A DNA stretch of 6,310 nucleotides from Actinobacteria bacterium UBA3120 (GTDB lineage: Bacteria > Actinomycetota > Actinomycetes > S36-B12). The notes under the pieces were generated by a model that was not told the DNA's origin, ran no database searches, and saw only the letters and a program-made list of their open reading frames with translations. A program made the translations under genes and the position numbers. Shown piece by piece: positions 1-5,549 of this stretch. Positions within the stretch are counted from its first letter, which is position 1. Every line of letters starts with the position of its first letter. The stretch covers positions 3,094 to 9,403 of the forward strand of contig DEZY01000059.1 of assembly GCA_002365735.1 (NCBI GenBank), in the 5' to 3' direction.

Positions 1-318
1 TTCCTGGATAGGATGCAATTCACTCGCGTTAGCTAGACCCTCCACGGTTTCGACATTATGCCCGTCAGCTTGCACAGCCAACATGGTGCAACTCTTGGCC
101 GGTCGACCATCGAATAACACCGTGCAAGCTCCACAGTTGGAGGTGTCGCACCCTTTGTGAGTCCCTGTTAGTTGTAGGGCTTGACGCAACAGATCAGCCA
201 GCAACAGTCGAGGTTCTACATCCAATGTTTGGCTTGTTCCGTTGACGTTAATCGTGGTTCGACGAGTCGAAACACCTTTCGGGGGTGCAGGGGGAACTAC
301 GTCATACAGGCTGCTCAT
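1..318 (-). CDS. coxS: 2Fe-2S small subunit of a molybdenum hydroxylase (CoxS/CutS type), partial
   Basis: Iron-sulphur subunit that passes electrons from the molybdenum site to the FAD subunit in xanthine dehydrogenase / CO dehydrogenase-type enzymes. Reading leftward from the ATG at 318-316, 106 residues are visible and the frame is still open at base 1; the family is usually about 150-170 residues, so roughly a third is missing. The plant-type ferredoxin motif is clear: [14 protein letters not shown] with Cys57, Cys62, Cys65, then Cys77. The second, C-terminal 2Fe-2S domain should follow the LHPIQE segment at the window edge. The ATG overlaps the coxM stop as ATGA, which suggests translational coupling; no strong Shine-Dalgarno is seen. 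About 18 residues, including PPAPPKG, precede the usual first strand (TINVNG), and no later ATG, GTG or TTG offers a better start. Family is certain; the substrate is not. Confidence 0.93.
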   Translation of the reverse strand, partial: MSSLYDVVPPAPPKGVSTRRTTINVNGTSQTLDVEPRLLLADLLRQALQLTGTHKGCDTSNCGACTVLFDGRPAKSCTMLAVQADGHNVETVEGLANASELHPIQE

Positions 319-1196
319 GCTACGGCTGCTTTCTTCTCGCTATTGGCTACACTGTTGAGTATTCGATTCACAAAAGTTTCGATAATATGCCTTTTATAGG
401 CCGCCGAACCTCGATGGTCAGTTCTTGGATCAGACACAGCGGCGACTGCTTCGGCAGCAGCCTTAATGTTCTCGGAACTGAGAGTCTTGCCGTGGAGTAC
501 CGAAATTGCCTCGTTTGCGTCAATGGTTCGGCCTCCCACGCCTGCCATCGCGCACCCAGCCTGGGTAACGGTGTCACCGTCCATGTCCAAAGCCACAGCC
601 ACCGAAGCGGTAGCGAAATCTCCGACACGGCGCTCCAATTTCAAGTAACCCCCGAGCGCTTTCCCCTTTGCCGGAGGAACTATTGCTTCAACTGCAATTT
701 CGTTAAACGCCAATGCGCTCACAAACGGCCCCAAAACGAAGTCCTTCGCCTCAATTTCCCTACGGCCGTTCGGTCCTTGTGCAACGATCTTTCCCCGAAG
801 CGCAATCATTGTGGCGGACCAGTCACCTTGAGGGTCTGCATGGCACAACGAGCCTACGAAAGTTCCGCGAGTGCGAATAATTGGATCAGACACCAAGTGA
901 GCGGCTCCGGCTAATGTCGGAAATGTGTCGCCAATAATTGTGCTGAATTCCAGATCCTCATGACGACATAGCGCACCAATTCGCAGGGACCCATCCGGGT
1001 CGATCCTGTGGTACTCCAGGTCGGGAATGCCGTTGATATCAACGACCCGCTCAGGCGAGGCAAAGCGGAGTTTGAGCATAGGAATCAGGCTCTGGCCTCC
1101 GGCCATAACTTTTGCTTCTCCACTTCCTTGGTCAAGAATGGAGATTGCCTCTTCAAGAGTTGATGGGGCGTCATAGTCAAATCGTGAGGGGTACAT
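315..1196 (-). CDS. coxM: FAD-binding medium subunit of a molybdenum hydroxylase (CoxM type)
   Basis: Flavoprotein subunit of a heterotrimeric molybdenum hydroxylase; it takes electrons from the 2Fe-2S subunit and passes them to the acceptor. At 293 residues it has the normal family length. The N-terminus ([18 protein letters not shown]) and the FAD pyrophosphate motif [13 protein letters not shown] (residues 32-44) are typical. The second flavin loop, usually TIGG, reads [15 protein letters not shown] (residues 112-126), so two of its four core positions differ while the HADP segment is kept. The C-terminal CO dehydrogenase flavoprotein domain follows, with [13 protein letters not shown] and GCAMAGVG. 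The ATG at 1196-1194 has an AGGGAAGGA purine run just upstream. The gene lies 16 bp after the 76-residue ORF and overlaps coxS by ATGA, giving the order M-S. Family assignment is very secure; calling the enzyme CO dehydrogenase is not justified without the large subunit. Confidence 0.95.
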   Translation of the reverse strand: MYPSRFDYDAPSTLEEAISILDQGSGEAKVMAGGQSLIPMLKLRFASPERVVDINGIPDLEYHRIDPDGSLRIGALCRHEDLEFSTIIGDTFPTLAGAAHLVSDPIIRTRGTFVGSLCHADPQGDWSATMIALRGKIVAQGPNGRREIEAKDFVLGPFVSALAFNEIAVEAIVPPAKGKALGGYLKLERRVGDFATASVAVALDMDGDTVTQAGCAMAGVGGRTIDANEAISVLHGKTLSSENIKAAAEAVAAVSDPRTDHRGSAAYKRHIIETFVNRILNSVANSEKKAAVA

Positions 1197-1212
1197 ACGT
1201 TCCTTCCCTGCT

Positions 1213-1443
1213 CTAATGCCCGGAATCGGGAATGGCGGTTGGCATTGAGTCCGCGTCAGGGTCAGGACGCGGCTCTTGGTGTGGCGGCCATGGTCCTTGT
1301 ACAGGCTGACCGGCCACCTTCAGAAAATCAATGAATTGCGGCCACGCCCAGACCGTAGGGCTGTCACCCGTTTTCGGCGAGTTTTCGATCAGCGAATACA
1401 ACCGCGGATTCCCACGCTCTTGCCCTGAAGATTCGACTGGCAT
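1213..1443 (-). CDS. Unrecognised 76-residue proline-rich protein in the hydroxylase operon
   Basis: I do not recognise this family. The ORF sits between the XdhC-like gene and coxM on the same strand, ending 16 bp before the coxM ATG. The start at 1443 (MPVESSGQER) is chosen because AAGGAG lies 6 nt upstream, a textbook Shine-Dalgarno; the in-frame ATGs at 1458 and 1485 lack comparable spacing. Residues 1-30 are polar. Residues 31-43 (TVWAWPQFIDFLK) look like a short amphipathic aromatic segment. Residues 47-62 are rich in Pro (PVQGPWPPHQEPRPDP), and the tail is acidic and Pro-rich. There is no signal peptide, membrane helix or cysteine. Composition, position and ribosome-binding site favour a real gene, but chance is not excluded. 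A small accessory or assembly protein of the enzyme is only inferred from the context. Confidence 0.6.
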   Translation of the reverse strand: MPVESSGQERGNPRLYSLIENSPKTGDSPTVWAWPQFIDFLKVAGQPVQGPWPPHQEPRPDPDADSMPTAIPDSGH

Positions 1444-1529
1444 ATCTGACTCCTTGCTCATTCCTTCAACGTGCAGTGGAACCAATATAGTCCAGCAAGA
1501 AGAATTTTGATCCCACTTTCACAAAAATT
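1444..1529 (-). promoter_or_regulatory. Intergenic gap with a -10-like box upstream of the 76-residue ORF
   Basis: The 86-bp gap between the XdhC-like stop and the small ORF holds, on the minus strand, TATATT (1489-1484), five of six matches to a -10 box and 40 nt before the chosen ATG. No good -35 is found at 16-18 bp spacing. It could be an internal promoter separating the structural genes from coxG and the XdhC-like gene, but the evidence is thin. Confidence 0.2.
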
Positions 1530-1531
1530 CT
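1501..1531. repeat. AT-rich inverted repeat over the XdhC-like stop codon
   Basis: AGAATTTT (1501-1508) and AAAATTCT (1524-1531) are perfect 8-bp arms around a 15-nt loop, spanning the TAG stop of the XdhC-like gene. The stem is AT-rich and has no GC core, so it is a weak candidate for a terminator or an RNA processing site. Confidence 0.3.
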
Positions 1532-2378
1532 AAATGGCTGCTATTGCCTCCGCAGCGATCGCCACCGCTACCTCCTGGGGGGATGACGCCCCAATGTCGA
1601 GCCCAGCCGGGCCATGAACCCGGGACAAATCAACCACGTCTCTATACGCCAACCAATCGGCTCTGGATTGCTGCATGGAGTGCGAACCTAAAGCGCCGAC
1701 ATAACCTGCCTCGCTTGCCAGCGCTGCCATCAGACAGCCTGAAGATTTTTCGACGTCGTGACCCATGACCACGATCGCATCAACCGCCGAGAGGGTGGCT
1801 GCCAACCCAGCGACTGCCTCCGGCCTTGGCTCTACCACAACTTTCCAATTCAGTAAGGTTGCTTGAGCGGCAAGAGCATCGGCAAACGGTCCCACTCCGG
1901 CAATGATCATCCGCGGAGTCGGTGCGAGCACCGTGGTGATCACCTCACTTTCCACGGATACATTGGAGCGGTTGGACTCAGCCCCTGCGACGTCCACCCG
2001 CACGCCAGTGACGACATCTGCGGAAAGCTTGGTAACAATCACAACGGGGGTGTGATCAAGCAGAAGCGGCCACGTCTGGGAAGGAAATTGCTCAGCAGGC
2101 ACGAGCAGGAATTGCACCGAGCTCCCGACCGGTAACTGGCAGATCAAGCTCTCCACCTCAGTAACTGAATGATTGACAAGCCGTCCCGCTGACAGGTGCC
2201 GAGCTGCAAGATCAGTCAGTAGACCGTCAAAGGCTCCTCCTGCCAGCCGACCGATTCGGCCACCGCCCGGCGTCAACACTAAAGCTTCGTCGGAAACAGT
2301 TGGGGACAGCATCCAGGCGACGTCTGCCCGGGTTCCCGAACGTGCACAGGCCGCAACACTCAACGCGATGTCGTACAA
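1530..2378 (-). CDS. Divergent XdhC/CoxF-family paralogue (CoxI-like), degenerate N-terminal domain
   Basis: A 282-residue member of the XdhC/CoxF family, whose members bind molybdenum cofactor and help deliver it to molybdenum hydroxylases. The C-terminal Rossmann half is recognisable: MIIAGVGPFADAL (157-169), VVMGHDVEKS (203-212, for the usual VVLTHDPKFD), GYVGALGSHSMQQ (225-237, for YVGALGSRRT) and SRVHGPAGLDIGASSPQEV (252-270). The N-terminal domain is eroded: the usual SGGCVEG reads AGGAFDG (46-52) with Ala49 in place of Cys, and GLTCGG is replaced around SLICQLP, which keeps Cys80. The start codon is TTG at 2378-2376, preceded directly by an in-frame TAG, with AAGGA about 8 nt upstream. 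It is shorter than the canonical paralogue at 3197-4300 (367 residues). It may act as its partner or as a regulator; this is inference. Confidence 0.85.
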   Translation of the reverse strand: MYDIALSVAACARSGTRADVAWMLSPTVSDEALVLTPGGGRIGRLAGGAFDGLLTDLAARHLSAGRLVNHSVTEVESLICQLPVGSSVQFLLVPAEQFPSQTWPLLLDHTPVVIVTKLSADVVTGVRVDVAGAESNRSNVSVESEVITTVLAPTPRMIIAGVGPFADALAAQATLLNWKVVVEPRPEAVAGLAATLSAVDAIVVMGHDVEKSSGCLMAALASEAGYVGALGSHSMQQSRADWLAYRDVVDLSRVHGPAGLDIGASSPQEVAVAIAAEAIAAI

Positions 2379-2384
2379 CTAGAT

Positions 2385-2410
2385 CATCCTTTCCTAAATC
2401 TCCTCCCCAT
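2385..2410 (-). promoter_or_regulatory. Double ribosome-binding region before the TTG start of the XdhC-like gene
   Basis: On the minus strand GGGGAGGAG is followed by AGGAAAGGATGATC, and then TAG-TTG. The AAGGA element lies at the right distance from the TTG and decides that start. The stronger GGGGAGGAG lies about 25 nt upstream of the TTG. A two-codon ORF (ATG ATC TAG, 2387-2379) directly abuts the TTG. Confidence 0.45.
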
Positions 2411-2414
2411 GGCT

Positions 2415-2434
2415 AGCGCTCACAGGTGATCGCT
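2415..2434. repeat. Imperfect inverted repeat between coxG and the XdhC-like gene
   Basis: The sequence AGCGCTCACAGGTGATCGCT is a 20-bp dyad with a single C/T mismatch outside its two central bases: AGCG and TCAC pair with GTGA and CGCT. It lies 12 bp after the coxG stop within a 68-bp gap. In the minus-strand transcript it could form a 7- to 8-bp hairpin with a small loop, without a following U tract. It could serve as a processing or attenuation hairpin, or as an operator. Confidence 0.35.
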
Positions 2435-2446
2435 CATGGATCCTAT

Positions 2447-3058
2447 TTAACGATTGGCAATTATTATGATGATTCCTACGGCAACTGCAATTGCGATGAC
2501 CACTGGGACGACTCGCTTAAGAACCGGAGCACCCGCAGTTGTCAATAAATTCACACTGTCAGCGGTCTTGATCGGTGCAGGAGCAGTCGCGTCGGCTGCT
2601 GCGCCCTCACCGCGTGCGGCAATGATCTGCTCGAGGTTTCCTGCGAACTGGGTGACCAAGCGACCCGCGACATCTTGCATAACGCCGCGCCCAAACTGAG
2701 CCGCCTTTCCCGTGATGGTCAACTCAGTGGCGACGTCGACCCGGGTCAGACTAGAGCTTTCGGCAACCAACTTGATAGTGACATTTGCCTTGGCCGTGCC
2801 GGTGCCCCGTGATTCCTTGCCGGTGCCGTCGATAATCGCTGTGTGGGTTGCATAATCCTTGCTGACAAAGCGGGCTTCGCCCCCGTAGACCATGGACACT
2901 GGGCCGAGTTTGACCTTAACGTTTCCAGTAAACTCATCTCCATTAACGGACTCAAGAGTTGCCCCCGGCATACATGGGGCAATTGCCTCAACGTCGAGCA
3001 AGGTTTCCCAGGCAGTCTCAACGCCAGCCGAGACAGTAAATGAATTTTCTAGATCCAC
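2447..3058 (-). CDS. coxG: CoxG family protein (SRPBCC fold, C-terminal membrane anchor)
   Basis: CoxG-family protein of the SRPBCC superfamily; in Oligotropha, CoxG is implicated in attaching CO dehydrogenase to the cytoplasmic membrane. The 203-residue product has the conserved blocks in order: FTVSAGVETAWETL (7-20), APCMPGATL (27-35), VKVKLGPVS and YGGEARF (47-64), GTGKESRGTGTAKANVT (78-94) and a long C-terminal helix with ITGKAAQFGRGVMQDVAGR (115-133). A flexible Ala/Pro linker (about 150-170) leads to one hydrophobic helix (about 183-201, with VAVGIIIIIA), so the soluble domain should face the cytoplasm on a C-terminal anchor. The start is GTG at 3058-3056: GGGAG lies about 5 nt upstream and an in-frame TAG precedes it. 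It is the first gene of the minus-strand unit that runs to coxM and coxS, and it is divergent from xdhC. Confidence 0.93.
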   Translation of the reverse strand: MDLENSFTVSAGVETAWETLLDVEAIAPCMPGATLESVNGDEFTGNVKVKLGPVSMVYGGEARFVSKDYATHTAIIDGTGKESRGTGTAKANVTIKLVAESSSLTRVDVATELTITGKAAQFGRGVMQDVAGRLVTQFAGNLEQIIAARGEGAAADATAPAPIKTADSVNLLTTAGAPVLKRVVPVVIAIAVAVGIIIIIANR

Positions 3059-3133
3059 CGGTTCTCCCTAATCTGATCCCACAATTTAGCCATCAAGAAA
3101 TGGCATAGTTGGCCTGAAAGATTGAATGAGCAT

Positions 3134-3145
3134 AATCACATGATT
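3134..3145. promoter_or_regulatory. Palindrome AATCA-CA-TGATT, possible operator
   Basis: Perfect 5-bp arms around a 2-bp centre, 8 bp upstream of the candidate -35 of xdhC and about 75 bp upstream of coxG. Position fits a regulator site for either divergent unit; the cognate regulator is unknown and no regulator gene is in the window. Confidence 0.3.
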
Positions 3146-3159
3146 TATTGGGTTCACGC

Positions 3160-3167
3160 AAGCGCTT
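3160..3167. promoter_or_regulatory. Palindrome AAGCGCTT inside the xdhC promoter spacer
   Basis: A perfect 8-bp palindrome lying between the candidate -35 and -10 boxes, where a bound repressor would block polymerase. Its central CG with flanking A and T half-sites resembles LacI-family operators, but an 8-bp palindrome is weak evidence on its own. Confidence 0.3.
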
Positions 3168-3196
3168 TGGAGAAATAGAATTAGGCTGGGCACACC

Positions 3197-4300
3197 ATGC
3201 GAGAAATAATGAACGAACTCCTTGAGGCATACGACTCTGGTGGCGCTGCGATGGCAACTGTGGTTCAGACTTGGCGTTCCGCCCCGCGACCCGCTGGCGC
3301 CTCGATGTTGGTCACCGCCAGCGGTGAGGCCGTTGGCAGCGTGAGCGGCGGGTGCGTTGAGGGCGCCCTATTTGAAGTTGGTACAGAAGTCCTCTCTGAC
3401 GGGCAGCCACGCTTTGAACACTATGGAGTCAGTGACAATGACGCATTTGCCGTTGGGTTGACCTGCGGTGGGATCCTCGAAGTTTTTGTTGAGCAAGTAA
3501 ATCACGACACTTGGCCCGAGTTACCCGATGTCGCTGCCCGAATTGAGCGAGGCGACCCAGTGGGTGTCGCCACCATTATCAAAGGTCCACATTTTGTGGG
3601 GCGACATTTAGTAATTACTCCTGAATCAGCAGCCGGCTCATTGGGAACCGATCGCCTGGATGACACTGTCCGTGAAGATGCACTCGGCATGTTGGCCGCG
3701 GGATTGACCGGAACAATTGAATACGGCCCTGCGGGTGAACGCCTCGGAGAAGGGCTGAGCGTATTCGTGGCCAGTTTTGCTCCCCCCGCCCAAATGTTTG
3801 TTTTTGGCGCAATTGATTTCTCAGCGGCATTGGTGCGGGCAGCCAAGATGCTCGGTTACACCGTGACCGTCTGTGATGCCCGCCCCGTCTTTGCTACCGC
3901 AAAACGATTCCCCGAAGCAGACCACGTTGTTATTGATTGGCCGCACCGCTGGCTTGAGCAACAGGAAGTGGACCAGCGAACCGTAATCGCGGTTCTCACC
4001 CATGATCCCAAATTTGATGTTCCCGCACTCAAAGTCGCACTGGCGACCAAGGCTGGCTACATCGGAGCAATGGGGTCACGCCGCACCCATGAAGATCGCG
4101 TCACGCGTTTGCGGGAAGCAGGAGTATCCGATGTCGAACTTGCCCGGATTCATTCACCTATTGGTATGGACATCGGCGCTCGCACACCCGAAGAAACCGC
4201 CATTAGCATCTGCGCCGAAATTGTTCAACACCGCTGGGGTGGCTCTGGCCAATCTCTCACCAAGACCCAAGGACCAATCCACCCGGGAGCCCCGCGATGA
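3197..4300 (+). CDS. xdhC: XdhC/CoxF family molybdenum-cofactor maturation protein
   Basis: Canonical XdhC/CoxF protein; in Rhodobacter, XdhC binds molybdenum cofactor, promotes its sulphuration and helps insert it into xanthine dehydrogenase. The 367-residue product carries both halves intact. The N-terminal XdhC/CoxI domain has VSGGCVEGALFE (49-60, Cys53) and GLTCGGILEVFVE (87-99, Cys90). The C-terminal Rossmann domain has FVFGAIDFSAALVRAAKMLG (201-220), VCDARP (225-230), VLTHDPKFD (266-274), YIGAMGSRRTHEDR (288-301) and ARIHSPIGMDIGARTPEE (316-333). The start at 3197 (MREIMNELLEAY) matches the usual family N-terminus; ATG 3209 is possible but would remove part of it. A basic, Gly/Pro-rich tail of about 25 residues follows the domain. 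The stop overlaps the moaD start as ATGA, so the two are probably co-translated. Confidence 0.95.
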   Translation: MREIMNELLEAYDSGGAAMATVVQTWRSAPRPAGASMLVTASGEAVGSVSGGCVEGALFEVGTEVLSDGQPRFEHYGVSDNDAFAVGLTCGGILEVFVEQVNHDTWPELPDVAARIERGDPVGVATIIKGPHFVGRHLVITPESAAGSLGTDRLDDTVREDALGMLAAGLTGTIEYGPAGERLGEGLSVFVASFAPPAQMFVFGAIDFSAALVRAAKMLGYTVTVCDARPVFATAKRFPEADHVVIDWPHRWLEQQEVDQRTVIAVLTHDPKFDVPALKVALATKAGYIGAMGSRRTHEDRVTRLREAGVSDVELARIHSPIGMDIGARTPEETAISICAEIVQHRWGGSGQSLTKTQGPIHPGAPR

Positions 4301-4539
4301 GTATCAAGGTCAATCTGTACGCCGCTGCTCGTCATGCTGCGAAGCAAAGTTCACTCAGCGTAGAGGCCACCACCTTGGTACAACTCAAATCCGAGTTGAT
4401 CTCTCAGGCACCTGATCTCGCCGCAGTTCTGCCGCAATGTTCACTGATCGTCGACGGACATTCATTTGGCAAAGACGGGGACTGCCAGATCAATTCTGAT
4501 CAAAGAATTGATGTCATGCCGCCATTTTCTGGTGGCTAA
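4297..4539 (+). CDS. moaD: MoaD, small subunit of molybdopterin synthase
   Basis: Ubiquitin-fold sulphur carrier of molybdopterin synthase. Its C-terminal glycine is adenylated and thiocarboxylated, and the sulphur is passed, together with MoaE, to cyclic pyranopterin monophosphate. At 80 residues it has the normal size: first strand MSIKVNLYAAARHAAK, the middle TLVQLKSEL and SLIVDGHSF, and the diagnostic end RIDVMPPFSGG with the required Gly-Gly terminus. The ATG overlaps the xdhC stop as ATGA, which supports both the start and coupling to xdhC. Its partner moaE lies on the opposite strand about 1 kb away, an unusual split. A ThiS-like or other sulphur carrier is less likely given moaE and moaA nearby and the PPFSGG ending. 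Confidence 0.92.
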   Translation: MSIKVNLYAAARHAAKQSSLSVEATTLVQLKSELISQAPDLAAVLPQCSLIVDGHSFGKDGDCQINSDQRIDVMPPFSGG

Positions 4540-4550
4540 AACTAGCCGCC
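4531..4550. terminator. Candidate bidirectional hairpin at the moaD/moaA convergent stops
   Basis: GGTGGCTA (4531-4538) pairs with TAGCCGCC (4543-4550) around an AAAC loop: eight pairs, one of them G-U (T4533 with G4548). The arms are the Gly-Gly-stop codons of moaD (GGT GGC TA-) and of moaA on the minus strand (GGC GGC TA-). No U tract follows on either side, so it is at most a non-canonical terminator that would act on both converging transcripts. Confidence 0.45.
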
Positions 4551-5549
4551 GATTGCACTCATGGGACGGTCCGGTTTTATAAAGTCAGGATCATTGATCC
4601 CATGCCCTGGCAACTTCGCTTTTGTCACTGACTCAATGATCGCTCGGACGCCAGCATCTTTTTCGGACTGCGGCACATCTGAGCGCAACACTGCACGCAC
4701 ATCGGTTTCATCACGGGCAAAAAGGCAGTTTCTGAACTGTCCATCTGCCGTCAGGCGCAGTCGATCACACGCCGCGCAAAATGGTCGGGTCACGCTGGCA
4801 ATAATTCCAACAGTGGCCGGTCCGCCATTGACGTAAAACTCTTCAGCGGGTGCGGAGCCCCGGCTTGGTACAGGGGTCAAATCAAATTCACGTTCGAGTT
4901 CGCTCTGAATGTCGTCGGCGGTCACCATGGCAGGGCGTGCCCATAAATTGCCGGCATCAAGCGGCATTTGTTCAATGAACCGAAGACTCCAGTCGTTTGC
5001 GAGTGCGTGACGCAATAGTGGAATTGCTTCGTCGTCATTAATGCCCTTGAGCAAAACTGAATTGACTTTCAGCGGAGTCAGGCCCGCCGCTTGTGCTGCT
5101 TCAATTCCAGTGATCACGTCGTGGAAACGATCTCGATGTGTCATTTCTTTGAAGCGAACCGGGTCAAGAGTGTCTAAGGAAACATTCACCCGCTGCAGTC
5201 CGGCATCTTTAAGATCTTGGGCAACCTCCGCTAAGCGCAAAGCGTTTGTTGTTAAAGATATGCGCGGTGGCTGGGGTAACTCATTTATTCGACGAATAAT
5301 GTCGGCAATGTCTCGGCGCAAGAGCGGCTCGCCACCGGTGAGGCGCACCTGAGTTATTCCGGCATCAACGCACAACCCAATCACTGTAACTAGCTCCTCG
5401 GTTGAGAGTAGCTTCTCGTTTGCAATCCAGTCAGAAAAATCAGCCGGCATGCAGTACGTGCAGCGCAATGAACAACGATCGGTGAGCGATACCCGCAAAT
5501 CGCGGTGCACCCGACCGTACGTGTCAACAAGTTGTGTGGTTTCACTCAT
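4542..5549 (-). CDS. moaA: GTP 3',8-cyclase MoaA (radical SAM)
   Basis: Radical SAM enzyme that converts GTP to 3',8-cyclo-GTP, the first step of molybdenum cofactor synthesis. The 335-residue product has normal length. The SAM-binding 4Fe-4S motif is DRCSLRCTYC with Cys26, Cys30 and Cys33; TGGEPLLR follows at 71-78 and VNVSLDTLDP at 121-130. The second 4Fe-4S cluster that binds GTP is CAACDRLRL plus a later Cys (Cys258, Cys261, Cys275, spacing CX2CX13C). It ends RPMSAIGG; the Gly-Gly tail of MoaA is known to be needed for activity. I choose ATG 5549 because it overlaps the moaE stop as ATGA. An in-frame ATG at 5564 would add MGELR inside moaE and gives no match to the family N-terminus. The gene is co-transcribed with moaE and converges on moaD with 2 bp between stops. 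Confidence 0.96.
   Translation of the reverse strand: MSETTQLVDTYGRVHRDLRVSLTDRCSLRCTYCMPADFSDWIANEKLLSTEELVTVIGLCVDAGITQVRLTGGEPLLRRDIADIIRRINELPQPPRISLTTNALRLAEVAQDLKDAGLQRVNVSLDTLDPVRFKEMTHRDRFHDVITGIEAAQAAGLTPLKVNSVLLKGINDDEAIPLLRHALANDWSLRFIEQMPLDAGNLWARPAMVTADDIQSELEREFDLTPVPSRGSAPAEEFYVNGGPATVGIIASVTRPFCAACDRLRLTADGQFRNCLFARDETDVRAVLRSDVPQSEKDAGVRAIIESVTKAKLPGHGINDPDFIKPDRPMSAIGG

Larger units (their letters stand above)
3059..3196 (+). promoter_or_regulatory. Divergent coxG/xdhC control region with candidate xdhC promoter
   Basis: This 138-bp gap is the longest non-coding stretch and separates two divergent units. For xdhC, TTCACG (3153-3158), a 17-bp spacer and TAGAAT (3176-3181, five of six matches) make a plausible promoter that would start transcription only about 9 nt before the ATG. 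For coxG no convincing pair is found; TAAATT (3088-3083, minus strand) is a weak -10. Two small palindromes lie here and are listed separately. Confidence 0.45.

Noticed and set aside
285..914. Open frame of 209 codons on the plus strand
   Set aside because: It lies antisense to coxM and the start of coxS, which have complete family motifs; the product is rich in Cys, Arg and His and resembles no family.
1..1196. Calling the enzyme CO dehydrogenase outright
   Set aside because: The large subunit with the diagnostic active-site loop is outside the window, and CoxM, CoxS and CoxG homologues also serve other molybdenum hydroxylases.
1444..1485. Earlier starts for the small ORF (ATG at 1485 or 1458)
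   Set aside because: The ATG at 1443 has AAGGAG at 6-nt spacing; the GAAGGA before 1458 has no spacer.
3502..3846. Open frame of 114 codons on the minus strand inside xdhC
   Set aside because: Antisense shadow of a conserved gene, with low-complexity Ala/Pro/Ser content.
4002..4415. Open frame of 137 codons on the plus strand overlapping xdhC and moaD
   Set aside because: It is out of frame with two well-supported genes joined by an ATGA overlap; no recognisable protein.
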